Origin: Flavobacterium succinicans LMG 10402
GTDB taxonomy: Bacteria > Bacteroidota > Bacteroidia > Flavobacteriales > Flavobacteriaceae
Direction of reading: 5' to 3'
DNA length: 64,000 nucleotides
NCBI RefSeq assembly: GCF_000611675.1
Contig: NZ_JATV01000002.1
Location: forward strand, 62,001 to 126,000
Shown here in pieces: positions 20,308 to 28,763 of this stretch. Position 1 is the first letter of the stretch. The number at the start of each line of letters is the position of its first letter. Below the pieces are notes generated by a model. It saw only the letters and a program-made list of their open reading frames with translations, did no database searches and was not told where the DNA came from. The position numbers and the translations under genes were made by a program.

Positions 20308-21849
20308 ATGACCAAACACAAACACTTCTTTCCACTATTCCTTTTATTCCTTTTTTGTATTACCAATAATGGCATTGCCCAAAGAAAAGAACATCATCCA
20401 AAAAATGAATTTAGAGCAGTTTGGATAGCAACGGTTGTGAATATTGATTGGCCGAAAAAAAGCACCGATTCGGTTGCAAAGCAAAAAGAAGATTATTTAG
20501 CAATACTAGACACTTATCAGCAACTAAACTATAATGCGGTTATTGTCCAAATTCGTAGTGTTGGAGATGCTTTTTACCCATCAGATTTAGCTCCTTGGTC
20601 TCGTTTTTTGACTGGAAAAGAAGGAAAAGCCCCCGAACCAAATTATGATACTTTAGAATGGATGATCGAAGAAGCTCATAAAAGAGGATTCGAATTCCAC
20701 GCTTGGCTCAATCCGTACCGTGCTACTTTTGACTTGAACAAAGCGCAATTGAGCCCAAACCACGATGTTTTCAAACATCCTGAATGGATGATTTCTTATG
20801 GAGGAAAAATATACTACAATCCTGCTCTCCCTCAAGTTCAAGATCATTTGGCCAAAATAGTAGAGGAAGTAGTGGTCAAATACGACATTGATGCCATACA
20901 TTTTGATGATTACTTTTACCCTTACAAGATTAAAGGAGAAAATTTCAATGATACCGCCTCATTTAAGCAATATGGCAATGGAATGAATTTAGAAGATTGG
21001 AGAAGAAACAACGTTACTATTTTCGTTCATAAAATACATACCGTAATCCAACAACACAAACCTTGGGTACAATTTGGTATTAGTCCTTTTGGTGTATGGC
21101 GCAACAAGTCAGTAGATCCTAAAGGCTCTGACACCCAATCTGGACAAACCAATTACGACGATCTGTATGCAGATCCTTTATTATGGATGCAAAACAAGTG
21201 GATCGACTATGTCCTACCGCAATTGTATTGGAGCATCAATCACAAAACAGCTTCTTATGCTAAACTTTTAAAATGGTGGTCTGAAAACACTTCGGATGTC
21301 AACCTATACATCGGTAACGGTACCTATAAAATAAAGAACGATTCGGATAAAAATTGGAACAATATTCATGAAATCCCAAATCAAATTGACTTAACCAGAA
21401 GCTATCACAATGTTCAAGGAAATGCCTTTTATAGCGCTAAATGGTTCATCAACAACCATAAGGAAGTAACCAATATATTGCAAAATCATCATTATAAATA
21501 TCCTGCAATTCCGCTACCTGTTCCAAGATCAAAACATATTGTTATTGATAACCCGGTGATCAACCATATTGAAATTGATTCTACAAACTGCACCTTCACT
21601 TTACCAATACCTTTGAATACCAAAGTTCGATACGTAATGGTCTATGCTGCAAAAAAAGATGCTAAAATCGACATCAACAAACCGGAACAGATTATTGAAA
21701 AATATTTTATAGACCCAAAATCAACAGTCATTAACTTTAGCATTCCGCTAATCGCAATTGATGAAAACAAATCCATTGCCTTCACTTTTATTGACTTTTA
21801 TGGCAATGAAAGCAAAGAAACCATTGTTGATTTACCCAACGAAGACTAA
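20308..21849 (+). CDS. GHL10-family glycoside hydrolase, DigH/YngK-like
   Basis: I start it at the ATG at 20308 (513 residues), which begins a clear Sec signal (MTKHKHFFPLFLLFLFC..GIAQ); the ATG at 20263 adds 15 residues in front. The mature protein opens with EFRAVWIATVVNIDWP, the hallmark of the DUF187/GHL10 TIM barrel, and has the acidic motif IDAIHFDDYFYPY (about 197-209) and LPQLYWSINH. E. coli DigH of this family cleaves peptide-free glycan strands. The next two genes encode an AmpG-like permease and a NagZ-like glycosidase, so a role in envelope glycan turnover is a good inference. Confidence 0.82.
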   Translation: MTKHKHFFPLFLLFLFCITNNGIAQRKEHHPKNEFRAVWIATVVNIDWPKKSTDSVAKQKEDYLAILDTYQQLNYNAVIVQIRSVGDAFYPSDLAPWSRFLTGKEGKAPEPNYDTLEWMIEEAHKRGFEFHAWLNPYRATFDLNKAQLSPNHDVFKHPEWMISYGGKIYYNPALPQVQDHLAKIVEEVVVKYDIDAIHFDDYFYPYKIKGENFNDTASFKQYGNGMNLEDWRRNNVTIFVHKIHTVIQQHKPWVQFGISPFGVWRNKSVDPKGSDTQSGQTNYDDLYADPLLWMQNKWIDYVLPQLYWSINHKTASYAKLLKWWSENTSDVNLYIGNGTYKIKNDSDKNWNNIHEIPNQIDLTRSYHNVQGNAFYSAKWFINNHKEVTNILQNHHYKYPAIPLPVPRSKHIVIDNPVINHIEIDSTNCTFTLPIPLNTKVRYVMVYAAKKDAKIDINKPEQIIEKYFIDPKSTVINFSIPLIAIDENKSIAFTFIDFYGNESKETIVDLPNED

Positions 21850-21870
21850 CCCAACTTGATCCCCTATTTT

Positions 21871-23199
21871 ATGAATTCCGAAAAATCACCTTGGTATTGG
21901 ATACCACTATTAAATTTTGCTTCAGGTTTTCCGTATGCCATTATCATTTCAGTATCTGTTTTAATGTACAAAAATTTAGGCATTAGCAACGAAGATATCG
22001 GGATGTATACGAGTTTATTATACTTACCTTGGGTGATCAAACCACTATGGAGCCCTTTCATTGATTTGCATGCTACCAAAAGAAAATGGTTTTTGGCCAT
22101 GCAACTGCTGATCTCCCTTGCATTTCTTATTGTAGGACTAACCATTCCTATGCATCATTTTTTCTTTTTGAGTTTAGCTCTATTTTGGGTAGCTGCTTTT
22201 GCGTCTGCTTCCAATGATGTTTCCATTGATGGCTTTTATTTATTGGCATTAACTAAAGACAAACAATCTTTTTTCTTAGGGATCCGAAGTACTTTTTATC
22301 GTTTATCCATGCTTACTGCCAATGGTGTAATGGTACTTTTGGCGGGTTATTTGGAAGAAAAATATAGCGACAATACTAAAGCTTGGTCTTATACCATGCT
22401 CGTGGTAGCTAGTATCATGGTTTTTATTACTGTTTATAATTTTTTCATGACTCCCAATCCCGAAGTTGAGGAGGAATACCTTCGTAGTAATGCCAATCAC
22501 AAAGCAAGTTTTACAGAGGTATTCGTGACTTTTTTTCAAAAAAAGCAAATTGGATTGATCCTAACCTTCATTTTAGTGTATCGATTAGGAGAATCCCAAT
22601 TGATGAAGATGCTTACTCCTTTTTTAATTGATGACGTTACTAAAGGCGGAATGGGATTGAGTACCGAAGATGTAGGCGTAATTTATGGTACATTTGGAGT
22701 AGCCGCTTTGGTTATTGGAGGTATCATTGGAGGTATCGTAATTTCGAGAGACGGTCTTGGAAAATGGATGCTCCCCATGATTTTAACGATGCATTTGCCA
22801 ATACTTGGTTTTATCTACCTATCGCATTTTCACCCTTCCGATATCATCAATATTCATTTTGAATTTTTGAAAACTGTTTTTGATTACAACTTAAATCCAC
22901 ACATTACTGCAGTTGTCGTTATAGAGCAATTTGGCTATGGCTTTGGTTTTGCAGCTTTCATGATGTACTTGATCCATGTTGCCGAAGGAGAATCCAAAAC
23001 CTCCCACTACTCTATTGCCACTGGTTTTATGGCCTTGGGAATGATGCTTCCTGGAATGGCAAGTGGTTATATTCAAGAGTATTTGGGCTATGGCAACTTC
23101 TTTATTTGGGTCTTTTTAGCGACAATTCCTGGGATTATTTTATCTCACTTTTTGATTTTTCCTTATGATTTTGGAAAAAAAGAAACAGAAAAACAATAA
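21871..23199 (+). CDS. AmpG-like MFS permease (muropeptide uptake)
   Basis: The 442-residue MFS transporter has 12 predicted helices. I start it at the ATG at 21871; the frame also opens at a TTG at 21856. It opens with SPWYWIPLLNFASGFPYAI, as AmpG-type permeases do, and has the cytoplasmic loop MYTSLLYLPWVIKPLWSPFID between TM2 and TM3. AmpG imports GlcNAc-anhydroMurNAc peptides into the cytoplasm. The gene sits 21 bases after the GHL10 gene and 8 bases before the NagZ-like gene, an arrangement that supports the assignment. Confidence 0.8.
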   Translation: MNSEKSPWYWIPLLNFASGFPYAIIISVSVLMYKNLGISNEDIGMYTSLLYLPWVIKPLWSPFIDLHATKRKWFLAMQLLISLAFLIVGLTIPMHHFFFLSLALFWVAAFASASNDVSIDGFYLLALTKDKQSFFLGIRSTFYRLSMLTANGVMVLLAGYLEEKYSDNTKAWSYTMLVVASIMVFITVYNFFMTPNPEVEEEYLRSNANHKASFTEVFVTFFQKKQIGLILTFILVYRLGESQLMKMLTPFLIDDVTKGGMGLSTEDVGVIYGTFGVAALVIGGIIGGIVISRDGLGKWMLPMILTMHLPILGFIYLSHFHPSDIINIHFEFLKTVFDYNLNPHITAVVVIEQFGYGFGFAAFMMYLIHVAEGESKTSHYSIATGFMALGMMLPGMASGYIQEYLGYGNFFIWVFLATIPGIILSHFLIFPYDFGKKETEKQ

Positions 23200-23207
23200 C
23201 ACAACAC

Positions 23208-24803
23208 ATGACAACCGAACAAAAAATAGGACAATTCTTTTTTCCTGCCGTATTTATTAACGACAGCGAAGAAAACATTCAAGCAACCGAACGCTTGATT
23301 CGTGAATACAATATTGGTGGCTTAACCTTTTTTCACAGTCGAGCTAGTGCAGCCACCAACTATGAAGGCAACAAAAAAATTGAATTCAATAACGAAAGTT
23401 ACGAACGATTAAAAGCCTTAATTATACGTTACCAAAAAGCAGCACAAACTCCGCTATTAATGATTATAGATGCCGAATGGGGCTTGGCAATGCGTATTGA
23501 AAAAACACCTCAATATCCTTATGCTATTACACTTGGAGCTATTCCAGTGACCGAAAAACACTTGATTTATGAAGTTGGCAAACAAATTGGCAACGATTTA
23601 AAATCAGCAGGTATTCATTATAATTTGGCTCCTTTGGCAGATATCAATACCGATCCAAACAATCCCGTTATTGGATATCGCTCTTTTGGCGAAGACAAAA
23701 ATAAAGTCGCCACCTTCGCTTTGGAATATTTAAAAGGAATGACGGCTGCGGGAATTTTGGGTTGTTTAAAACACTTCCCTGGTCACGGTAATACTAATGT
23801 TGATTCCCATTTAGGATTACCTGTTCTGAATGAAAAATTAGACGAATTGCTATCCAATGAATTAGTTCCTTTTATCGAAGGAATTGAAAACAAGGTCGAC
23901 TCTATCATGATTGGTCATTTGGCTGTTCCTGCTTTAAATGATGGAGAAAATACTTCGGCGACACTTTCTAAAGCAGTGATTGAAGGATTACTCCGAGAAC
24001 GATTGGGATACGATGGTTTAATCATTTCGGATGCATTGAATATGCATAGCGTTTCCAAACTGTATCCTCAAAAAGGAATTTTAGAATGGGAAGCTTTCAA
24101 CGCGGGCAACGATGTGTTATGTTTTGCCGAAAATGTCCCTGAAGGAATTCAGGAAATCTTAAAAAGAGCCGATGTTTCAAGAATTGAAGCTAGTTTTGAA
24201 CGTATTTGGAAATGCAAAGTACAAGCTGGACTTATTACAGAAAACGAAATCAGCTTACCAAACTTAGATTGGAAAACTACAGCAACAATTAACCAAAAAT
24301 GTGCTGAAAAATCGATCACGCTAGTTCAGAAAAACTGCGCAACCTCTATAACCGATTTTATCAATTCGAGCCAAAAAATAGCCAAAGTAAGTCTTTACAA
24401 AGACAGCAATAATCCGTTTTTTAAAGGATTGGAAAAGACCATTCAAGGCGATTGCTTTTCGATTGCATTGAACGACGAAAATCTAGACGAAAAACTTCAA
24501 GAAATAGACAAATATGACACTTTGGTTATTGCTTTATTTGTTCCAAAGGCCAAACCCATCGCTAATTTTGAAATTGAAGAGGCAATAATCAATTGGCTAA
24601 GTGAAGTGGTGTTAACAAAGAAAGTGGTGTTGCATTTGTTTGGCAATCCGTATGCGCTGCAAGTGCTTCCAAATAGTACAGCCGCATCGGTAGTAGTGAT
24701 TGCTTATCAAGATCTTCCTGAATTTCAAGAAATAGCGGCTCAAAAAATCGCTTTGAACCAAGAATACGAAGGGACTTTGCCTGTGACTTTGCTCTTGAAG
24801 TAA
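23208..24803 (+). CDS. GH3 beta-N-acetylglucosaminidase, NagZ-like
   Basis: The 531-residue GH3 protein carries the NagZ loop KHFPGHGNTNVDSH (188-201, with the Asp-His acid/base pair) and the nucleophile Asp275 in LIISDALNMHSV. It has an extra C-terminal domain of about 170 residues, more than the short proteobacterial NagZ. No signal peptide is seen, so it should act in the cytoplasm on muropeptides imported by the AmpG-like permease, releasing GlcNAc and anhydroMurNAc for AnmK. It closes the three-gene operon. Confidence 0.87.
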   Translation: MTTEQKIGQFFFPAVFINDSEENIQATERLIREYNIGGLTFFHSRASAATNYEGNKKIEFNNESYERLKALIIRYQKAAQTPLLMIIDAEWGLAMRIEKTPQYPYAITLGAIPVTEKHLIYEVGKQIGNDLKSAGIHYNLAPLADINTDPNNPVIGYRSFGEDKNKVATFALEYLKGMTAAGILGCLKHFPGHGNTNVDSHLGLPVLNEKLDELLSNELVPFIEGIENKVDSIMIGHLAVPALNDGENTSATLSKAVIEGLLRERLGYDGLIISDALNMHSVSKLYPQKGILEWEAFNAGNDVLCFAENVPEGIQEILKRADVSRIEASFERIWKCKVQAGLITENEISLPNLDWKTTATINQKCAEKSITLVQKNCATSITDFINSSQKIAKVSLYKDSNNPFFKGLEKTIQGDCFSIALNDENLDEKLQEIDKYDTLVIALFVPKAKPIANFEIEEAIINWLSEVVLTKKVVLHLFGNPYALQVLPNSTAASVVVIAYQDLPEFQEIAAQKIALNQEYEGTLPVTLLLK

Positions 24804-24845
24804 TACAACATTGAAAAATATTCTTTAAAACGGCACTATTTGGAC

Positions 24846-24886
24846 GTTACCACAAGGATCGGACTTTAGGCTACAATCCAATCCCA
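24846..24886 (-). repeat. Half copy of the variable-stem hairpin repeat, inverted
   Basis: On the minus strand this reads GATTGTAGCCTAAAGTCCGA and on through CCTTGTGGTAACGTCC, nearly identical to 11379-11419. The hairpin half is missing. Confidence 0.65.
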
Positions 24887-25061
24887 ATGTCATTAAGTTA
24901 AAAGATTTTAGATTGAAGATTAACGATTCTTGATTTTGGATTTTGGAGCAAGTGAATTAAAAATTATATGATTTTCAGCATCTTATACATCAGAAATCAA
25001 AAATCGTTAAACAAAAATCAGCAATCATTTTATCATTTAATCCTTTAACTTAATGACATTG
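24885..25061. repeat. 177-bp MITE-like imperfect palindrome
   Basis: 22-base terminal inverted repeats (24885-24906 and 25040-25061) differ at one or two positions, and inner arms (TTAACGATT at about 24920 and AATCGTTAA at about 25001) also pair, so the segment could fold into a long hairpin. It has no ORF. It abuts the half repeat at 24846. Confidence 0.6.
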
Positions 25062-25174
25062 ACTCCAATCCCTAACTCAAAATACTGTAATGAACAACAA
25101 TAATCCATATTAAATAACGATAGTAATGAAGCTATCGTTTTTTTGCTTATAAATAAGACACCCATTCTTACTTC

Positions 25175-25290
25175 GTAGCCCCGATGGGAGGGAAAATCCT
25201 TTTTTTATAGTTAACAGGTTGGCATAACCTGTTAACTATAAAAAAAGATTGGAAGGACAGCGGGACATTATCTCTAAAAAAGCGCTTTGT
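25175..25290 (+). repeat. Dispersed hairpin repeat, copy 2 (perfect 21-bp stem)
   Basis: A perfect 21-bp stem (25200-25220 with 25226-25246, loop GGCAT) is framed by TAGCCCCGATGGGAGG, AAAATCC and AAAGATTGGAAGGACAGCGG. The frame is shared with copies at 11330 and 43560, while the stem sequence is unique. It is too far from flanking genes to be a simple terminator. Confidence 0.75.
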
Positions 25291-25435
25291 ATCCCGCTCC
25301 AAAAGAAGCAGAAAACTAGCCAAGTTACTAATTGTCAGTTTTTTAAATATTATACAACGTTTTCGTTAAAAAGTGTTATAAATTTATTAAATAAGCAATC
25401 GTTATTCGATAATAGCAATTTATAATTACTTTTTA

Positions 25436-25466
25436 TTGTACCACCCGTACTTAGTGCTTATTTTTG
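25436..25466 (+). promoter_or_regulatory. Bacteroidota promoter of the peroxiredoxin operon
   Basis: TTG at 25436-25438, a 20-base spacer and TATTTTTG at 25459-25466 match the -33/-7 consensus well; the ATG is 37 bases further. Confidence 0.75.
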
Positions 25467-25503
25467 CCACAGAAATAAAAACAAAATTTAAAATCATATA
25501 ATT

Positions 25504-26142
25504 ATGTCATTAGTAGGTAAAAAATTTCCAAGTATTGCGGTTGATGCTATCTCTGAAATGGGAGACAATTTGAAAATCAACATTTTTGAAGAAGCGGTAA
25601 ACAATAACAAAAAAGTATTGTTGTTTTGGTACCCAAAAGATTTCACTTTTGTTTGTCCAACAGAATTACACGCATTTCAAGCTGCTTTACCAGAATTTGA
25701 AAAAAGAAATACAATCGTAATTGGTGCTTCTTGCGATACGAACGAAGTTCACTTTGCTTGGTTGAATACTCCAAAAAACAACGGTGGTATCGAGGGAGTA
25801 ACCTATCCAATCTTGGCTGACACCAATAGAAACTTAGCTAACATTCTTGGTATTTTAGATATTGAGTCTACAAGCTACAGCGAAGAAACTGACTCTGTAA
25901 TTGTTGAAGGTTCAAACGTAACCTACAGAGCTACTTATTTGATTGACGAAACAGGTAAAATTTTCCACGAAAGTGTAAACGACATGCCATTGGGTCGTAA
26001 CGTAAACGAATACTTACGTATGGTAGATGCTTACACTCACGTTCAAGAAAAAGGTGAAGTATGTCCAGCTAACTGGGAAGCTGGTAAAGAAGCAATGAGT
26101 GCTGACAGAAAAAGTACTGCTGAATACTTAAGCTTAAACTAA
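25504..26142 (+). CDS. 2-Cys peroxiredoxin (AhpC/TSA family)
   Basis: The 212-residue cytoplasmic peroxidase has its peroxidatic Cys in FTFVCPTELHAF (about residue 50) and a resolving Cys in EVCPANWEAG near residue 180. It reduces H2O2 and organic peroxides using thioredoxin-type donors. The next gene encodes a small thioredoxin-like protein, the likely reductant, and a small conserved protein follows. Transcription should start from the well-matched promoter at 25436-25466. Confidence 0.92.
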   Translation: MSLVGKKFPSIAVDAISEMGDNLKINIFEEAVNNNKKVLLFWYPKDFTFVCPTELHAFQAALPEFEKRNTIVIGASCDTNEVHFAWLNTPKNNGGIEGVTYPILADTNRNLANILGILDIESTSYSEETDSVIVEGSNVTYRATYLIDETGKIFHESVNDMPLGRNVNEYLRMVDAYTHVQEKGEVCPANWEAGKEAMSADRKSTAEYLSLN

Positions 26143-26166
26143 TAACAAATTCCAAATTTTAAATTC

Positions 26167-26224
26167 CAAATTCCAATGTAGTTCTTTGTAACACTATCAA
26201 AAAATTGGAATTTGGGATTTTAAA
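26167..26224. repeat. Inverted repeat between peroxiredoxin and thioredoxin genes
   Basis: CAAATTCCAAT (26167-26177) and ATTGGAATTTG (26214-26224) form a perfect 11-bp stem, surrounded by further copies of AAATTCCAAA-type words. It may attenuate read-through or stabilise the upstream mRNA. Confidence 0.55.
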
Positions 26225-26247
26225 AATTGAATTTTAAAATTTAAATT

Positions 26248-26556
26248 ATGTTAATCGAATTAAACGAAGATACATTAGGTGCTTTGGTAGCACAAAACGA
26301 AAAAGTGGTAGTACAATATTCTGCTTCTTGGTGTGGTAATTGTAGAATTATGAAGCCAAAATTCAAAAAAATGGCTACTGAAAACGAAAACTTGACGTTT
26401 GTTTTGGTAGATGCTGAGAATTCGCCAGAATCTAGAAAATTAGCCAATGTGACTAACTTACCAACTTTTGCAACATTTGTTGGAGGAAAATTAGTGAACG
26501 AAACGCAAACCAATAAAGCGGAAGTTTTGGCTGATTTAGTAAAAGAAATCGCCTAA
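26248..26556 (+). CDS. Thioredoxin-family protein (WCGNC)
   Basis: The 102-residue single-domain thioredoxin fold has the active site SASWCGNCRIMKPKF (about residues 28-42) and the cis-Pro segment TNLPTFATFVGG. The centre CGNC replaces the CGPC of classical thioredoxin. It lies 105 bases after the peroxiredoxin gene, across an inverted repeat, and 44 bases before a small conserved gene. It is a candidate electron donor to that peroxiredoxin, by context. Confidence 0.85.
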   Translation: MLIELNEDTLGALVAQNEKVVVQYSASWCGNCRIMKPKFKKMATENENLTFVLVDAENSPESRKLANVTNLPTFATFVGGKLVNETQTNKAEVLADLVKEIA

Positions 26557-26600
26557 TAGCTTCTCAAAAAAAAATATTTCAATTTTATACCTTTACAAGA

Positions 26601-26858
26601 ATGAAACTCCCTGTTATCAAACACCTCACACAATTTATAGAAGAAAACGATCAAGATTATATTATTGAAGCTATTGAAGTTTTAGAAGCACTTACTGAAG
26701 TTTCTTCTTTAAAAGATGAAGAGATGGACGTGATTGGCGAATTGATTTCGAATATGTACGGTGCATTAGAAGTAAACAAAATGGTAAAAACAGGTACCGA
26801 TAAAAAAGAAGCCTTAAACACGTTCATGAAACGCGTTTTAGGTTCGATTGATAAATAA
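26601..26858 (+). CDS. Small conserved protein, probably DUF6952
   Basis: The 85-residue, acidic, helical protein (MKLPVIKHLTQFIEEND..) is a small cytoplasmic protein without Cys or catalytic motif. I associate it with the flavobacterial DUF6952 group from memory. Its place behind the peroxiredoxin and thioredoxin genes is consistent with an accessory role in peroxide defence. It ends before a long bidirectional terminator. Confidence 0.6.
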   Translation: MKLPVIKHLTQFIEENDQDYIIEAIEVLEALTEVSSLKDEEMDVIGELISNMYGALEVNKMVKTGTDKKEALNTFMKRVLGSIDK

Positions 26859-26870
26859 ATTCGGTTTCCT

Positions 26871-26920
26871 AAATCTAAAAAGCCTGCACATCAAGTTGAT
26901 TGCAGACTTTTTAGGTTTAA
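26871..26920. terminator. Bidirectional terminator of the peroxiredoxin operon
   Basis: Arms 26871-26888 and 26901-26918 form an 18-bp stem with about two non-Watson-Crick positions, between convergent genes. Confidence 0.65.
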
Positions 26921-26932
26921 CTCAATTGAGAG

Positions 26933-27490
26933 CTATTCCAAATCTTCGATAAGCTCCGCTTTTAAAGCCTCGGCTTCGTAAGTATCTGTCGTGAATTTAG
27001 GAGCCGTAGAAGCTTTCAAGGTATTGAAACGCTCCAAGGCTTCAGCTTCGTCCTCTTCTCCACTAAAATATGGAAAAATATCCACAATAGGAGATTCAGA
27101 AATAGCCGGAATAGCATACTCACCCATAGTATTTTGCATGGCAAAAATAGTGTTATCAAACGCCTCTTTCACATCATTGGCTTGTACCAAAAGATACATA
27201 TTGGTTTTTCGTTCTTTACCACTTTCTTCGTCAAAAGCTAATAACGACACTTTGGACTTGAACCAACGATCGGCATTTTCAAAAGGGTGAATTTCGGCGT
27301 AATTGCCAACTTTAATATTGGTGATTTTAAATTCTTCGCTAATGTAGGCTGCCATTTCTTCATTGATACGCTTCTCCGCTTCGGTATAGGATAAAGCATC
27401 CACTAAATAAGGTTCGGTGGTAATCTTTTGACCGCCAGTTTCATCCGTTTTTCTATATTTTACTTTGCATTCGTACCAAGTTGTGCTCAT
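26933..27490 (-). CDS. DUF4494 protein
   Basis: The 185-residue cytoplasmic protein starts MSTTWYECKVKYRK and contains YTEAEKRINEEM and PYFSGEEDEAEALERF. I place it in DUF4494, a Bacteroidota-specific family of unknown function that I recall but cannot check here. The overall pattern is two related halves of alternating strand and helix (EC-KVKYRKT and KSKVSLLAFD begin each half). A minus-strand -7 element (CAAAGATA on the + strand, 27512-27519) sits 22 bases upstream. Confidence 0.7.
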   Translation of the reverse strand: MSTTWYECKVKYRKTDETGGQKITTEPYLVDALSYTEAEKRINEEMAAYISEEFKITNIKVGNYAEIHPFENADRWFKSKVSLLAFDEESGKERKTNMYLLVQANDVKEAFDNTIFAMQNTMGEYAIPAISESPIVDIFPYFSGEEDEAEALERFNTLKASTAPKFTTDTYEAEALKAELIEDLE

Positions 27491-27653
27491 CTTATATCAT
27501 TTTTAGGGTGCCAAAGATAGATTTTAAGCCCTAGAAAACGAACGAATCTCAAAATAGATATTCACAATTTTAAAAAGAACCAAAGCAACTGTTTTTTAAA
27601 AAAAATAGTGAATTTTACGCCCACAAAACTAAAACAAAACGCGAAAGAAATAA

Positions 27654-27661
27654 TATTTTTG
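27654..27661 (+). promoter_or_regulatory. -7 element (TATTTTTG) for the gene at 27684
   Basis: An exact TAnnTTTG match 22 bases before the ATG at 27684. A -33 TTG is not evident. Confidence 0.5.
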
Positions 27662-27683
27662 CAAACGCTTCAATACCAATCTT

Positions 27684-28241
27684 ATGCCACATAACAAATT
27701 AATATTTTGCCTTGAAGGAGTCACCGATGCCAGCGTTGCTGAAGATACGGAAGTCCTCAAGCACCTTGAAAAAATGGCTTTTCAAAGCAAGTTAACCAGT
27801 ATCTACAAAGCCTGCGACAGTATTGAAGGCCTCGAGGAAAGTTTAACCACTTTACTGTACGATGACAATAATTTCAAAGCCTACGAAATCATTTATTTGG
27901 TCATGCCTGGCGAAGCCAATTCAATTTGTTTAAACGATTATTTGTATAGTCTAGAAGAAATTGCCGAGTTATTTGATGGTAGAATGAAGGGCAAGATCAT
28001 TCACTTTGCTAATACCAAAATTTTAGATCTCGAAGAAGAAGAAGCGCAATATTTTCTGGACATCACTGGCGCAAGAGCCATTTCTGGTTACGGTGTAACC
28101 GCTACAGCAAATAGTTATGTTTTAGATAAAATTTTTTTTGAATTGTGTCAAAAAGAAGAGTATGTAACCGATGTGGTAGAAGCTCTCTTTGAAAAGCAAT
28201 ACGCTCTTTGTCAATTACTAGATTTTAGGCTTTATTATTGA
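27684..28241 (+). CDS. Conserved flavobacterial protein of unknown function (possibly DUF6642)
   Basis: The 185-residue cytoplasmic protein (MPHNKLIFCLEGVTD..) has the look of an alpha/beta fold, with strands such as KLIFCLEGV, EIIYLVMPG and GKIIHFANT. It carries a GYGVTATANSYVLDKIFF segment near residue 132. I recall this as DUF6642 without certainty and know no function. Its last 7 bases overlap the convergent DUF4442 gene, so transcription of the two may interfere. Confidence 0.6.
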   Translation: MPHNKLIFCLEGVTDASVAEDTEVLKHLEKMAFQSKLTSIYKACDSIEGLEESLTTLLYDDNNFKAYEIIYLVMPGEANSICLNDYLYSLEEIAELFDGRMKGKIIHFANTKILDLEEEEAQYFLDITGARAISGYGVTATANSYVLDKIFFELCQKEEYVTDVVEALFEKQYALCQLLDFRLYY

Positions 28242-28762
28242 GCCTGCTCTACTTTTTTTCGATCTAATTTTTGCTTATAATGCGCTTTACTACTGATGTA
28301 AATTGTCTTCTCCAATTCTGAAAAAATAATTTGCTTACCATCAGTAATCGTTAAATGCTTTACAAAGTTGACTTCCTTTTCAGTAATCACACGACACTGG
28401 ATTTCGGCAATTTCATCCTGAGTGAAACAAAAATCAGCATAAGCCACTGTGTACGCTGGTTTTTTGAAACGGATAACAGACGCCTTATCCCAAACTACAT
28501 ATTCTTTACCCAGAATTTGCATCAATTGGATCATATAAATTGGATCCGTAGCCGCAAAAAGACTACCGCCAAAAATGGAACCCACATAATTTTTGTTTTT
28601 ATACGTCAACGGTATTTTTACTAGAACGGTATGTAAATCTTTCGATACGTGAATGATTTTACCACAACTTCTTCGATACATCGGCGACCAATTGAACAAC
28701 ACTTTGAACAATGTAGCCGCCTCAAAATAACGGTTCAAAACGGAGTATACTCTTTCGTACAT
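28235..28762 (-). CDS. DUF4442 / hotdog-fold thioesterase-like protein
   Basis: The 175-residue protein has the hotdog-type central segment NYVGSIFGGSLFAATDPIYMIQL (about 59-81), in the position of the thioesterase active-site helix. No canonical catalytic Asp/Glu pair can be fixed by eye. This matches the DUF4442 group of acyl-thioesterase-like proteins. The gene begins one base after the stop of the upstream nitronate monooxygenase-like gene and is very likely its operon partner. Confidence 0.7.
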   Translation of the reverse strand: MYERVYSVLNRYFEAATLFKVLFNWSPMYRRSCGKIIHVSKDLHTVLVKIPLTYKNKNYVGSIFGGSLFAATDPIYMIQLMQILGKEYVVWDKASVIRFKKPAYTVAYADFCFTQDEIAEIQCRVITEKEVNFVKHLTITDGKQIIFSELEKTIYISSKAHYKQKLDRKKVEQAQ

Positions 28763-28763
28763 A

